From the NCBI RefSeq assembly GCF_018449725.1, contig NZ_JAAVVC010000001.1, positions 124,001-188,000 of the forward strand: 64,000 nt of DNA, written 5' to 3'. Shown here one piece after another: positions 46,336-54,902 of the stretch. Every line of letters starts with the position of its first letter. Positions within the stretch are counted from its first letter, which is position 1. A program made the position numbers and the translations under genes. The notes below the pieces were generated by a model. The model did not search any database. It was not told where the DNA came from and saw only the letters and a program-made list of their open reading frames with translations. Origin of the DNA: Pseudomonas sp. dw_612 (lineage in GTDB: Bacteria > Pseudomonadota > Gammaproteobacteria > Pseudomonadales > Pseudomonadaceae).

Positions 46336-46391
46336 CAATTTGCTCCAGGTGGTTCTTGAGCGCACGCCAGATGCACTCAGCATTGGCGACC

Positions 46392-46457
46392 ATCTTTTCG
46401 TACCCCTCTGCCCCGGGCAATTTCGCAGCCTCCTTATTGATGACGCGATCTGACGCA
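46392..46457 (-). promoter_or_regulatory. Shared cluster promoter, site C (HisD-like gene)
   Basis: In gene direction: TGCGTC (46457-46452), 4 nt, CGCGTC (46447-46442), 14 nt, TGCGAAATTG (46427-46418), -10 position AAAGAT at 46397-46392. A further TGCGTC lies 11 nt upstream of the first half-site. Confidence 0.78.
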
Positions 46458-46496
46458 GCACAGACGCAGTGTTGAAGCACTGCCACGATAACTGCC

Positions 46497-46510
46497 GTTA
46501 TTCGTATAAC
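46497..46510. promoter_or_regulatory. LacI-type operator 1 (one mismatch)
   Basis: GTTATTCGTATAAC differs by one base from the perfect palindrome GTTATACGTATAAC found three more times. It lies 162 nt before the HisD-like start and 170 nt before operator 2. Confidence 0.72.
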
Positions 46511-46642
46511 CTTTTCTTATTAAAACCCGCAAAGCGCTGCGTCCGCTGACTTGTCGGATTGCCTGCGAGCCTTACTCCACAAGGCCTAAACCCCATATAA
46601 CAAGGGCTTTAAGCCTCCTCCATGAAAAAACCAAAACAGGCA

Positions 46643-46694
46643 TTGACTTAGCCATTCGGAGTGATAGCTTAAATAAGCGGTTATACGTATAACC
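46643..46694 (+). promoter_or_regulatory. thuA-operon promoter with LacI-type operator 2
   Basis: TTGACT at 46643-46648 and TAGCTT at 46665-46670 form a plausible sigma-70 promoter. The perfect 16-bp palindrome GGTTATACGTATAACC at 46679-46694 covers the expected transcription start, a classic repressor position. Confidence 0.78.
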
Positions 46695-46725
46695 TAATAA
46701 TCACAACTTGAAGAGGTGACCAACC

Positions 46726-47442
46726 GTGAGTCGAGTCTTGTATCTATTCGGTGGCTGGCCCGGCCATTACCCCTACGAAATTGCTGCATGGGCCCGGACC
46801 GTTTTCCAGGAACTGGATTTCGAGGTCGAAGAGTCCACCGACATCTTCACACTGGACAGGGACTTGACCGGTTATGACCTGATCGTGATCGGCTGGAACA
46901 ACGCTGTCACCACAGAAACCCTGACCGCTTCCCAGGAAAACCGCTTGCTCGAAGCCGTCGAAAGCGGCACCGGGCTGGTGGGTTGGCACGGTGCGGGCGC
47001 GGCGTTTCGCGCCAGCCTCAAGTATCACTGGGTGCTGGGCGGCTCGTTTCTCGAGCACCCGATGGGCGAAGGTTTTCCCCATCCGTACCAGGTCAACATC
47101 ATCGACCGCAGCCACGAAGTCACCCAAGGCGTCGAGGATTTCGAGGTGCGCTCCGAGCAGTACTACATGCAGGTCGACCCGAACATCCACGTATTGGCCG
47201 AAACCACGTTCGACGGTAATCCGTTCCCGTGGATCAAGGGCCATCGCAGCCCGGTCGCCTGGGTTCGCCAGTGGGGTCAGGGCCGGGTGTTCTATCACTC
47301 GATCGGCCACGACACGAGCAACCTCGCCGACCCGAATATCCGCCGCCTGACCAAGCAGGGCCTGAACTGGGCAACCCGCGGCCGCGCACAAGGCACCGGC
47401 AACACCACCCCGCTTTCATCAACCCAAGGAGTCCTGTCATGA
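46726..47442 (+). CDS. ThuA domain protein
   Basis: 238 residues with a GTG start (GAGGTG upstream). ThuA fold: a class I amidotransferase-like domain (YLFGGWPGHYPYEIAAWART, LIVIGWNNAVTTETLT, GWHGAGAAFRASLKYHWVLG, RVFYHSIGHDTSNL). ThuA proteins work with Gfo/Idh or GMC enzymes in 3-keto-disaccharide catabolism in rhizobia. Its stop overlaps the TPP gene start (ATGA). Confidence 0.88.
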   Translation: MSRVLYLFGGWPGHYPYEIAAWARTVFQELDFEVEESTDIFTLDRDLTGYDLIVIGWNNAVTTETLTASQENRLLEAVESGTGLVGWHGAGAAFRASLKYHWVLGGSFLEHPMGEGFPHPYQVNIIDRSHEVTQGVEDFEVRSEQYYMQVDPNIHVLAETTFDGNPFPWIKGHRSPVAWVRQWGQGRVFYHSIGHDTSNLADPNIRRLTKQGLNWATRGRAQGTGNTTPLSSTQGVLS

Positions 47443-49226
47443 CTAAATTGACCGGCAGCCAGATCGTGGCTCAAACCCTGAAAAACTATGGCGTCGAATA
47501 CGTCGCCGGCATCCCCGGCCATGGTATCTGGACCCTCACCGACGCCTTCCTTGAAGAAGACTCGAAGCTCAAGTTCATCCAGGTCTTCCACGAACAGAGT
47601 GCGGTGCACCTCGCGGACGGTTACTACCGGGTTTCCGGCAAGCCGATGGCGGCGGTCACTTCCATCGGTGCCGGCGCGGCCAACACCGTAATCGGCATGG
47701 CCACCGCGTTCACCGACTCCACCAGCCTGATGCTGATCACCGGCGGGCCGCCCACTCACATGCGCGGCCACGGTTTGTTGCAGGAGCTGGAACGCTACAC
47801 CGACAACGACTTCCCGAAAATCGCCGAAGCCGTAACCAAGCGTCACTGGGTCGCGACCCGCGTTGAAGAGCTGCCGTTCATGATGCATCGGGCCTGGAGT
47901 GCGATGGTCACGGGCCGCCCAGGTCCGGTTCATCTGGAAATCCCGATGGACGTTCAGGCCGAAGCCGCCGAAGTGACCCTGCACGCTTTGGAAGAACGCA
48001 CTCCGATCGGCAAGTGCTTCCCGGATCCGGCGGCCACCGCCCGTGCGGTTGAAGAGCTGAAGACGTGCAAGCGTCCGGTGCTGGTGATCGGCGGCGGTGT
48101 CATCACCGGCGAAGCCAGCGCTGAAGTGCTTGCCCTGGCCGAAGCCTGGAAGATTCCGGTGGTGACCACCTGGAATGGCAAAAGCGGCTTCCCGGAAGAT
48201 CACCCGCTGTTCGCCGGCAGCGTCGGTCAGACCGGCACAATGTGCGGTAATACCGTGGCGTCCACCGCCGATGTGATCATCGCCGTGGGCTGTCGCTTCA
48301 CCGACTGGTCGTCGTCGAGTTATGCCAAGGGCGTGACCTTTGCGATTCCGCCGTCGAAGCTGATTCACATCGACATCGATCCGCACGAAATCGGCAAGAA
48401 CTACCCGGTGACCGTGGGCATTTGCGCCGATGCGAAATACGCCCTCGCCCACATCGTCGAAGGCTTGAAAGGCCAGACCGTGGACCGCGAGGAATACCTC
48501 AGCGACCTGCGCGGCTATCAGGACGAGTGGGAAACCAAACTGGCGGGTCGTCGTGATTCCGACCGCTTCCCGTTTACCTCGCAACGTCCGCTGGGCGCAC
48601 TGCGCAAGATCTTCCCGCGGGACACCATTGTGGTGGTCGGCTCCGGCAACACCCAGGGCGCAGTCAAGCAGACGTTCCCGGTGTACACGCCGCGCACACA
48701 CCTGACCTCGGGCGGCTTCTCGTCCATGGGCTGGGCCGTGCCTGCCGCCATCGGCGCCAAACTGGCAGCACCGAACCAACCGGTGGTGTGCATCCTCGGC
48801 GACGGCGACTTCCTGATGACCTCCCAGGAAATCGCGATCTGCGTGACCAACAACATTCCCGTGGTGTTCATGATCCAGAACAACGCCGGGTACATGTCGA
48901 TTCGCGGTGGCCAGCGCAAGCAGACCAGTCGCCACATCGGCACCGAGTTCAATCACCCGGACGGCACACCGTACAGCCCGGATTTCAAAGCGGTCGGCGA
49001 AGCCTTCGGCCTGAAATCCTACCGCGTGGAGCGCCCTGAAGACCTCGAGCCGATCCTGCAGGAAGCCCTGGACCTGAACGTGCCGGTGCTGATCGAGATC
49101 CCGACTGACCGTGACGCCGCAGGTCCTTGGGTGCCGGGCTGGTGGGACTTCCCGATTCCGGAGTACATCACTGACGAACGCCAGGACGAATACCGGGAAC
49201 TGCGCAACTCCGAACAGCACCTATAA
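47439..49226 (+). CDS. TPP-dependent enzyme, acetolactate synthase-like
   Basis: 595 residues with all three domains. Activating Glu52 (VFHEQSAVHLADGY), central domain (RPVLVIGGGVITGEASAEVL), cofactor motif GDGDFLMTSQ...IQNNAGY near residues 453-480. No regulatory subunit gene is adjacent, so biosynthetic acetolactate synthase is unlikely. A carbon-carbon lyase or carboligase in a sugar or cyclitol pathway (as IolD-type enzymes are) fits the operon. Coupled to ThuA by ATGA overlap. Confidence 0.88.
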   Translation: MTKLTGSQIVAQTLKNYGVEYVAGIPGHGIWTLTDAFLEEDSKLKFIQVFHEQSAVHLADGYYRVSGKPMAAVTSIGAGAANTVIGMATAFTDSTSLMLITGGPPTHMRGHGLLQELERYTDNDFPKIAEAVTKRHWVATRVEELPFMMHRAWSAMVTGRPGPVHLEIPMDVQAEAAEVTLHALEERTPIGKCFPDPAATARAVEELKTCKRPVLVIGGGVITGEASAEVLALAEAWKIPVVTTWNGKSGFPEDHPLFAGSVGQTGTMCGNTVASTADVIIAVGCRFTDWSSSSYAKGVTFAIPPSKLIHIDIDPHEIGKNYPVTVGICADAKYALAHIVEGLKGQTVDREEYLSDLRGYQDEWETKLAGRRDSDRFPFTSQRPLGALRKIFPRDTIVVVGSGNTQGAVKQTFPVYTPRTHLTSGGFSSMGWAVPAAIGAKLAAPNQPVVCILGDGDFLMTSQEIAICVTNNIPVVFMIQNNAGYMSIRGGQRKQTSRHIGTEFNHPDGTPYSPDFKAVGEAFGLKSYRVERPEDLEPILQEALDLNVPVLIEIPTDRDAAGPWVPGWWDFPIPEYITDERQDEYRELRNSEQHL

Positions 49227-49243
49227 GCACTGGAGCAGCTCAA

Positions 49244-50848
49244 ATGAGTGATGCCTTGATTTCGCATCATGCAGAGCTGAATCCACAACCGGGGGCGCCG
49301 CGCGAACCGCGCGCCCTCGACGTGGTGACACCTGATGCAGATGGCAATATCAATTGTGATGTCGTGATTATCGGTTCGGGCATGGGCGGTTCGACGTTTG
49401 CCCATGCGCTGCGCGAAAGCGGACTGGACATTGTGATCGTCGAAAGGGGGGATTTCCTGCCCCGTGAAATACAGAACTGGAGCACCGAATCGGTGTTCGC
49501 CGAAGGCCGCTATCGCAATGCCGAGCAGTGGCTGGATGAGTCCAATCAAGCGTTTTCCCCAGGCGTTTTTTACTACGTCGGCGGCAACACCAAATTCTAC
49601 GGCGCCATGCTGCCACGGTTTCGCGAAGAGGATTTTGGCGAGATTCAGCATGCCGAAGGCGTGTCACCCGCATGGCCCATCAGTTACGCAGAACTGGAAC
49701 CCTGGTACGCCAAAGCTGAAAAGCTTTACCGGGTGCATGGCCAGGCCGGCAGCGATCCAAGCGAACCGTGGCGCTCCGGGCCTTTTCCACAACCTGCGCT
49801 CAAACATGATCCGGCCCTGGCCCCGCTGGAGCACAGCATGCGCCGCTCAGGGCTCAAGCCGTTCGTGATGCCGGCCGCGGTGGATTATGGCGACGGCGGT
49901 GGTTGCGTCTTGTGTTCAACCTGCGACGGCTATCCCTGCCTCGTGGACTCCAAGGCTGACGCTGAAGTGTCGGCGCTACGACCGGCCCTGCGCAGCGACA
50001 ACATCCGGCTGATGACCCGCACCACGATCAAACAACTGATCACTGGCAGGGACGGTCGCACCGTCACCGAGGCCCGTGGCCTGATCGATGGCCGTGAGGT
50101 GACGCTGCGTGCCAAACGCTTCGTGCTGGCGTGCGGCGCGGTGAACAGCGCCGCGCTGTTGTTCAAGTCAGCGAACGAGCAACACCCGGAAGGCCTGGGC
50201 AACAGTTCCGGGCAACTGGGGCGCAACTACATGGTGCACAACAGCACCTTCATGCTGGCCGTGGACCCGCGTCGCAAGAACAAAGTGATCTTCCAGAAAA
50301 CCCTGGCGATCAACGACTGGTACAGCGCCAGCCCACACAATGCGTTCCCCCTGGGCAACGTGCAGATGCTGGGGAAAATCCGCGAGCCGATGATCACCTC
50401 GATGCGCCCATGGCTGCCCAAATTCGCCTCGCGCTACATCACCGACCACAGCGTCGATCTGTACCTGACTTCTGAGGATTTGCCGACGCGGGAAAACCGG
50501 GTCACGTATGACCAGCAGCGTGGCGCGATCAAGGTCCACTGGACGCCGACCAACCTCAAGGCTCATGAAGGCTTGGTGAGCAAGACCAGTAAAGTCATGC
50601 GCGAGGCGGGTTATCCGGTGATTCTGAAGGCGCGCATGGGGATCGCCACCAACTCCCATCAGTGCGGCACAGCGGTGATGGGCACTGATCCCGCCACGAG
50701 TGTGCTGGATGTGAATTGCAAGCTGCATGACCTGGACAACGTCTGGGTGGTCGACAGTTCGTTCTTCCCGTCGTCGGCGGCGGTAAATCCGGCGCTGACC
50801 ATTGCGGCGAATGCCTTGCGGGTGGCGGCGAATTTCATGAGGGCCTGA
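49244..50848 (+). CDS. GMC oxidoreductase 3 (pyranose-oxidase/glycoside-3-oxidase-like)
   Basis: 534 residues. FAD loop DVVIIGSGMGGSTFAHALRE, cysteine pair region CVLCSTCDGYPCLVDSKADA, and His/Asn active site in TNSHQCGTAVMG and SSAAVNPALTIAANALR. It is only distantly related to GMC 1 and 2 and is closer to the GMC_oxred_C group that oxidises sugar rings. GGAG precedes the ATG. Third gene of the thuA operon. Confidence 0.88.
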   Translation: MSDALISHHAELNPQPGAPREPRALDVVTPDADGNINCDVVIIGSGMGGSTFAHALRESGLDIVIVERGDFLPREIQNWSTESVFAEGRYRNAEQWLDESNQAFSPGVFYYVGGNTKFYGAMLPRFREEDFGEIQHAEGVSPAWPISYAELEPWYAKAEKLYRVHGQAGSDPSEPWRSGPFPQPALKHDPALAPLEHSMRRSGLKPFVMPAAVDYGDGGGCVLCSTCDGYPCLVDSKADAEVSALRPALRSDNIRLMTRTTIKQLITGRDGRTVTEARGLIDGREVTLRAKRFVLACGAVNSAALLFKSANEQHPEGLGNSSGQLGRNYMVHNSTFMLAVDPRRKNKVIFQKTLAINDWYSASPHNAFPLGNVQMLGKIREPMITSMRPWLPKFASRYITDHSVDLYLTSEDLPTRENRVTYDQQRGAIKVHWTPTNLKAHEGLVSKTSKVMREAGYPVILKARMGIATNSHQCGTAVMGTDPATSVLDVNCKLHDLDNVWVVDSSFFPSSAAVNPALTIAANALRVAANFMRA

Positions 50849-50855
50849 TACCCCG

Positions 50856-51012
50856 CCCCGTAGCAGCTGTCGAGCCCCGGCGAGGCTGCGTTCGGCGGCG
50901 AAGCCGTCGTAAACCCGACATACGCGGTTTGCACGGTAAACCGCGTAGTCTGATCTCACGACTGCTTCGCCGCCGAACGTAGCCTCGCCGGGGCTCGACA
51001 GCTGCTACGGGG
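50856..51012. repeat. Large inverted repeat, same class as 1802-1958
   Basis: CCCCGTAGCAGCTGTCGAGC opens it and the inverted copy closes it. It fills the gap between two convergent genes, as at 1.8 kb. Confidence 0.9.
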
Positions 51013-51033
51013 TTGGTGTTTCGCTTGAGATTT

Positions 51034-52119
51034 TTAAACCTTGAGCGTCGAGGTGCGCACAATCAATTTCGTGGCGAAGATCTTCTGCTCGGGTTCGAGC
51101 CGGGTGCCGGCCGGTGCATTCAGCTGTTCGGTGAGCATCCTCGCGGCGTAGACGCCCTTCTCCACCATCGGCTGGCCAATCGTGGTCAAGCCGAGTTGCA
51201 CCGCCTCGGGGATATCGTCAAAGCCAATCACGGAAAGGGTTTGCGGGACGTTGCGATTGAGCGCGTGGGCGGTTTTCATGCAGGCGATCGCCATCACATC
51301 CGAGCAGGCCACCACCGCCGTGACGTCGTTGGAGGTCAGCAGCGTGAAGGCCGCCGCCTGCCCCGACGTCGAATCCAGCCCGCCGGCTTCGATAATGCTC
51401 AAGTCCTCGAAAGCCAGGCCAGCCGCACTCGCCGCTTCCACGTAACCGGTCAGTCGTTCCCGGACAATGCGTTCACTGGCGCTCTTGAAACGCGCCTGAT
51501 CAATCGGCCCGCGATAGCCGTCGGGGTTGAGTCGGTCAATGATGACGCCGATCTTGCGGTGCCCCAGGTCGAGCAAATGCTGCATCTGCGTGCGGGCGGC
51601 GCCGCGATCATCAATGCCAACGAAAAACGAGTCGTCCACCAACGGCGAATCGATCACCACGAACGGAATGTTCTGTTTCACCACGGCCAACACGGCCGGG
51701 TGATCGTCCGGCAGGGTTGAAATAATCAAGCCATCCACCAGCCCGCGCAGGGCCAGGCTGCCGTGATTCGCCGCGGGCGAACGTCCGACCAGGCGATTGT
51801 TATTCAGCGGGAATAACGTCAGCGCGACGTTCTCCAGTTCGCCCACTTCACTGATGCCGCGCAACAAGGCAATCGTGCAGGGATCGGCAAATGCCAGGGA
51901 CAGTTTGTCCATCATCATCAGCCCGATCGCGCCGATCTTGCCCGAGCGCAGGCTGCGCCCCAGCACGTTGGGCCCCGGGTAACCCAATGAAGCAGCCACT
52001 TCAAGGATATGTTCACGCTGGGCTTGCGACAGTTTGGAGGGGCGATTGTAAGCGTAGGACACCGCAGGCTGAGACACCCCCGCCGCCAGTGCTACATCTT
52101 TCATTGAAACGGATGCCAT
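51034..52119 (-). CDS. LacI family transcriptional regulator of cluster B
   Basis: 361 residues: LacI HTH (MKDVALAAGVSQPAVSYAYN, hinge helix region SLGYPGPNVLGRSLRSG) and a periplasmic-binding-protein-like sensor. It lies between the thuA operon and the MFS pair, where the CG-centred palindromes occur, so it is the likely binder. A different palindrome, ACCTCGTTCGAGGT at 52144-52157, lies in its own upstream region. Confidence 0.9.
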   Translation of the reverse strand: MASVSMKDVALAAGVSQPAVSYAYNRPSKLSQAQREHILEVAASLGYPGPNVLGRSLRSGKIGAIGLMMMDKLSLAFADPCTIALLRGISEVGELENVALTLFPLNNNRLVGRSPAANHGSLALRGLVDGLIISTLPDDHPAVLAVVKQNIPFVVIDSPLVDDSFFVGIDDRGAARTQMQHLLDLGHRKIGVIIDRLNPDGYRGPIDQARFKSASERIVRERLTGYVEAASAAGLAFEDLSIIEAGGLDSTSGQAAAFTLLTSNDVTAVVACSDVMAIACMKTAHALNRNVPQTLSVIGFDDIPEAVQLGLTTIGQPMVEKGVYAARMLTEQLNAPAGTRLEPEQKIFATKLIVRTSTLKV

Positions 52120-52175
52120 CGCTTGCTTCCCGATCTTTTTGAAACCTCGTTCGAGGTCCGTGAAAAAACATGCAC

Positions 52176-53345
52176 TCAGTGTACCCGTTGACGGGAAACC
52201 TTCGGAACCAGTCGCGTGGCACTGAGCATGACCGCGATCATCAACGAGGCCACGGCGAGCAGCGCCGCCGACAGGTTCGTCGCGTGGGCAAACAACCCGA
52301 TGACCGCCGGGCCCATCAAGATGCCGAGATAACCGAGGCTGGTCGCGGCGGCAATCGCCAACTCACCGGGCATGGTCCGTTGGGCGCCGGCCAGGGATAA
52401 GTAGACCGGGGCAATGTTGGCCAGGCCGGCGCCAATCACTGCGAATCCCACCAGGTTCCACAGCCAGTCGGTCGCGAGCACCACCATCAGAAACCCCAGC
52501 ATCACAATCAGGCCACCGCCGATGAGCACCGTGCGCGAGCCGAGCTTCAACAGAATCCGGTCACCGCTCAAACGTCCCAGGGCCATCATCACGGCGAACG
52601 CGGCATAACCGAGGCCGGCAATCGAATGCTGGACCCCGCGCACCTCGGCGAGAAACACTGCGCTCCAATCGAGAATCGCGCCTTCGGCGAGAAAAGCGAA
52701 CAGACACAGCACCCCCAGCAGCAAGACCTTCCGGGTGGGCCGGACAAAAATCGGGCTGCCCTCATCGCCGCTGCGCCCCAGCATGTGCCGCCCGGCGGTC
52801 AGAACGAAAGCGACCAGTGCCGCCAGCACCGCACTGCTGGCCAGCAACGGTGTTGCGCCGAGCCATAACAATCCGGTCATGCCCGCCGCACTGACGATCG
52901 TTCCGAGGCTGAACAAGCCATGAAAACCCGACATCAATGAGCGACCGGTCGCACGTTCTACCATGACGCCCTGGACATTCATCGTCACATCGACCGAGCC
53001 GCAGCCTGCGCCGAACACCGTCAGGGCGAACATCAAACCGGCGAAGGAATGCGTGGTCGCCAGCATCGGCAATGTCAGCAGCACCAGCGCGATGCCGACG
53101 TGCATGGTGAAGCGGCAACCTTTCCTGGCGTTGAGGATGCCGGCGAGCGGCATCATCACCAGCGAACCCAGGCCGAGGCAAAGCAACAGCAGGCCCAGCG
53201 CTCCGTCGTCGACTCCGGCCCGACTGCGCGCATACGGCACCAACGGTGCCCAGGCGCCCATGCACAGGCCTGACAGCAGAAATGTCAGCCGATAAGCCGC
53301 CATGTGAGGGGTAGCGCATGGCAGTACCAATTCTTGAGACGACAC
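52176..53345 (-). CDS. MFS transporter (YbjJ/MocC-like) 1
   Basis: 389 residues, twelve helices (YRLTFLLSGLCMGAWAPLVP, GFHGLFSLGTIVSAAGMTGL, GYLGILMGPAVIGLFAHATN). GTG start at 53345 with GAGG upstream. It belongs to the YbjJ/MocC group, members of which carry inositol-like compounds. Operator 3 lies 27 nt upstream of its start codon. Confidence 0.86.
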   Translation of the reverse strand: MSSQELVLPCATPHMAAYRLTFLLSGLCMGAWAPLVPYARSRAGVDDGALGLLLLCLGLGSLVMMPLAGILNARKGCRFTMHVGIALVLLTLPMLATTHSFAGLMFALTVFGAGCGSVDVTMNVQGVMVERATGRSLMSGFHGLFSLGTIVSAAGMTGLLWLGATPLLASSAVLAALVAFVLTAGRHMLGRSGDEGSPIFVRPTRKVLLLGVLCLFAFLAEGAILDWSAVFLAEVRGVQHSIAGLGYAAFAVMMALGRLSGDRILLKLGSRTVLIGGGLIVMLGFLMVVLATDWLWNLVGFAVIGAGLANIAPVYLSLAGAQRTMPGELAIAAATSLGYLGILMGPAVIGLFAHATNLSAALLAVASLMIAVMLSATRLVPKVSRQRVH

Positions 53346-53371
53346 GGAAACCTCGGTGCTCGAATTACGGA

Positions 53372-53387
53372 AGTTATACGTATAACT
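53372..53387. promoter_or_regulatory. LacI-type operator 3
   Basis: AGTTATACGTATAACT is a perfect 16-bp palindrome in the divergent region between the two MFS genes, nearest to the leftward gene. Confidence 0.8.
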
Positions 53388-53489
53388 GAAAAATATTGAT
53401 CAGGCTATACGGGCGTGGCAATGCCTTAAAGGTTGGTCAAGTTAATCGGCGTAATTCTGCCTACCCTTCTCGACGTAAATCTGAAAAGG

Positions 53490-53541
53490 GTTGACAGCCA
53501 ATCTCCTGAAAATGTTACTTTCATGGAGTTATACGTATAAC
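53490..53541 (+). promoter_or_regulatory. MFS 2 promoter with LacI-type operator 4
   Basis: TTGACA at 53490-53495 is followed at about 16-18 bp by a weak TTACTT-like -10. GTTATACGTATAAC at 53528-53541 covers the start region, the same arrangement as before thuA. Confidence 0.78.
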
Positions 53542-53585
53542 CCAATTGCATAAACACCCCACAAAAACAAAAGGGACCATGCAGC

Positions 53586-54869
53586 GTGATCGACGACCTT
53601 CCGGCAACAACTATCCCCCTGCGCATTCGCAAAGCGCGCATCGCGACGTTTCTCGGCTTCATGATGATCGGCGCCCTGATGTACATCTGGTCCACGGGCG
53701 TCAGCGTGTTCAGGGTGCAACTGGGTTTGACCGGCGAACTGGGCGACGGGAGTTTCGGCTTGATCGCACTCGGGGTCGGCGTGGGTTCGGCAACCGGCGC
53801 GCTGTTAGTCGGCCGGTTGCTGGACACCTTCGGGGCGAAACCGGTGATCACGGTGTGCGCCCTCGCGTATCCCCTGTCCATTATCCCGCTGGGATTCGTC
53901 AGTGGATTCTGGTTCGCCTTGTGCTTCGGCGTGGTCCTTGGGTTGCTGCGTGGCGCGATGGACACCGCGCTGAATGCCCACGGCGTGCAAGTCGAACGCT
54001 TCTACCAGCGCTCGATCATGTCGGGGTTTCACGCGTGCTATTCACTCGGCGGTTTTCTGCTGGGAATGGTGTGCAGTTGGCTGACCAGTTTCTACACCGA
54101 CAGCGTGCTAGTGCCCTACACCGTGCTGGGCGTGGCGTTGTTTATCGTGGGCTGTTTTTTCAGTCGATGGCTGCTCGGCAAGCATGATGTGCCGGACGCG
54201 TCATCCGGCGATTGGCACACAGGCGCGCGCTCGACCGATGAGGCCGGCAAAGGACCGTCGACCAAAACGCTGCTGGTCATGATTGCCCTCGGCACTTTGT
54301 TGCTGGGCAGCATGATGGGCGAAAACGCGATTGCCGACTGGGGTCAGGAATACATTCGGCGTGAGTTCTCGACGACGACTTCGACGGCCGGCATGGCAGT
54401 CTCCGTATTCGTCGGCGCGGCTTTTGTCGGGCGTCTTTTCGGTGATCGACTGGCGGCCGCGTTCGGCAATTCGCGGGTGGTTTTCGGCTGCGGGACGCTG
54501 TGTGTTCTTGGCATGATCATCACCATTGTCGGCGGTACCGCGCTGACTGGCATTGTCGGCTTCGCCCTGTTCGGCCTGGGCCTGTCCTGCATCGCGCCGC
54601 TGATGATTTCTGCCGCCGGACGCCGCGATCCCAACCATGCCGGTCGCAACATCGGTATCGTCAACTGCATCGGTTTTTCCGGGATGCTCGTGGGGCCGGC
54701 CGCCATCACCGTGATTGTCAGCAACTTCGGCCTGGGCAGGCTGATGTTTTTCCCGTTGATCATGCTGGGCTTGCTGGCAACCTTCGGCCCGTTGTTGATG
54801 AGAACGCCCAAAGCCGCAAGCCCACAAGAACAGCGCTACACAGAAACCTCACCCCGTCGAGGTGGCTGA
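53586..54869 (+). CDS. MFS transporter (YbjJ/MocC-like) 2
   Basis: 427 residues, twelve helices, same subfamily as its divergent neighbour (FMMIGALMYIWSTGVSVFRV, GFHACYSLGGFLLGMVCSWL, GFSGMLVGPAAITVIVSNFG). GTG start at 53586 with AGGGA upstream. The pair may handle related substrates, or one may import and the other export. Confidence 0.86.
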   Translation: MIDDLPATTIPLRIRKARIATFLGFMMIGALMYIWSTGVSVFRVQLGLTGELGDGSFGLIALGVGVGSATGALLVGRLLDTFGAKPVITVCALAYPLSIIPLGFVSGFWFALCFGVVLGLLRGAMDTALNAHGVQVERFYQRSIMSGFHACYSLGGFLLGMVCSWLTSFYTDSVLVPYTVLGVALFIVGCFFSRWLLGKHDVPDASSGDWHTGARSTDEAGKGPSTKTLLVMIALGTLLLGSMMGENAIADWGQEYIRREFSTTTSTAGMAVSVFVGAAFVGRLFGDRLAAAFGNSRVVFGCGTLCVLGMIITIVGGTALTGIVGFALFGLGLSCIAPLMISAAGRRDPNHAGRNIGIVNCIGFSGMLVGPAAITVIVSNFGLGRLMFFPLIMLGLLATFGPLLMRTPKAASPQEQRYTETSPRRGG

Positions 54870-54888
54870 ATCACTGACCACCCCGACG
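54855..54888. terminator. Hairpin between convergent MFS 2 and treS-type genes
   Basis: CGTCGAGGTGG pairs with CCACCCCGACG with one mismatch around a 12-nt loop. No T-run follows, so it is a probable rather than certain terminator. Confidence 0.5.
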
Positions 54889-54902
54889 TTGGTTGCGCCG
54901 CC

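Noticed and set aside
42787..46359. A 1190-residue open frame on the plus strand
   Set aside because: It runs antisense through the chemoreceptor and HisD-like genes, has His/Gln/Arg-rich nonsense composition and no ribosome binding site. High GC keeps the antisense frame open.
46336..46461. N-terminal extension of the HisD-like protein
   Set aside because: The stretch contains the shared promoter site C and its -10 box; the ATG at 46335 has a proper ribosome binding site and the family N-terminus.
47295..49220. A 641-residue minus-strand frame opposite the cluster B TPP gene
   Set aside because: Antisense shadow of a gene with intact cofactor motifs; no domain, no start signal.
52144..52157. 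Palindrome ACCTCGTTCGAGGT upstream of the LacI gene as a fifth LacI operator
   Set aside because: Its arms and its TT centre do not match the GTTATACGTATAAC sites; it may have some role, but there is no second copy to support it.
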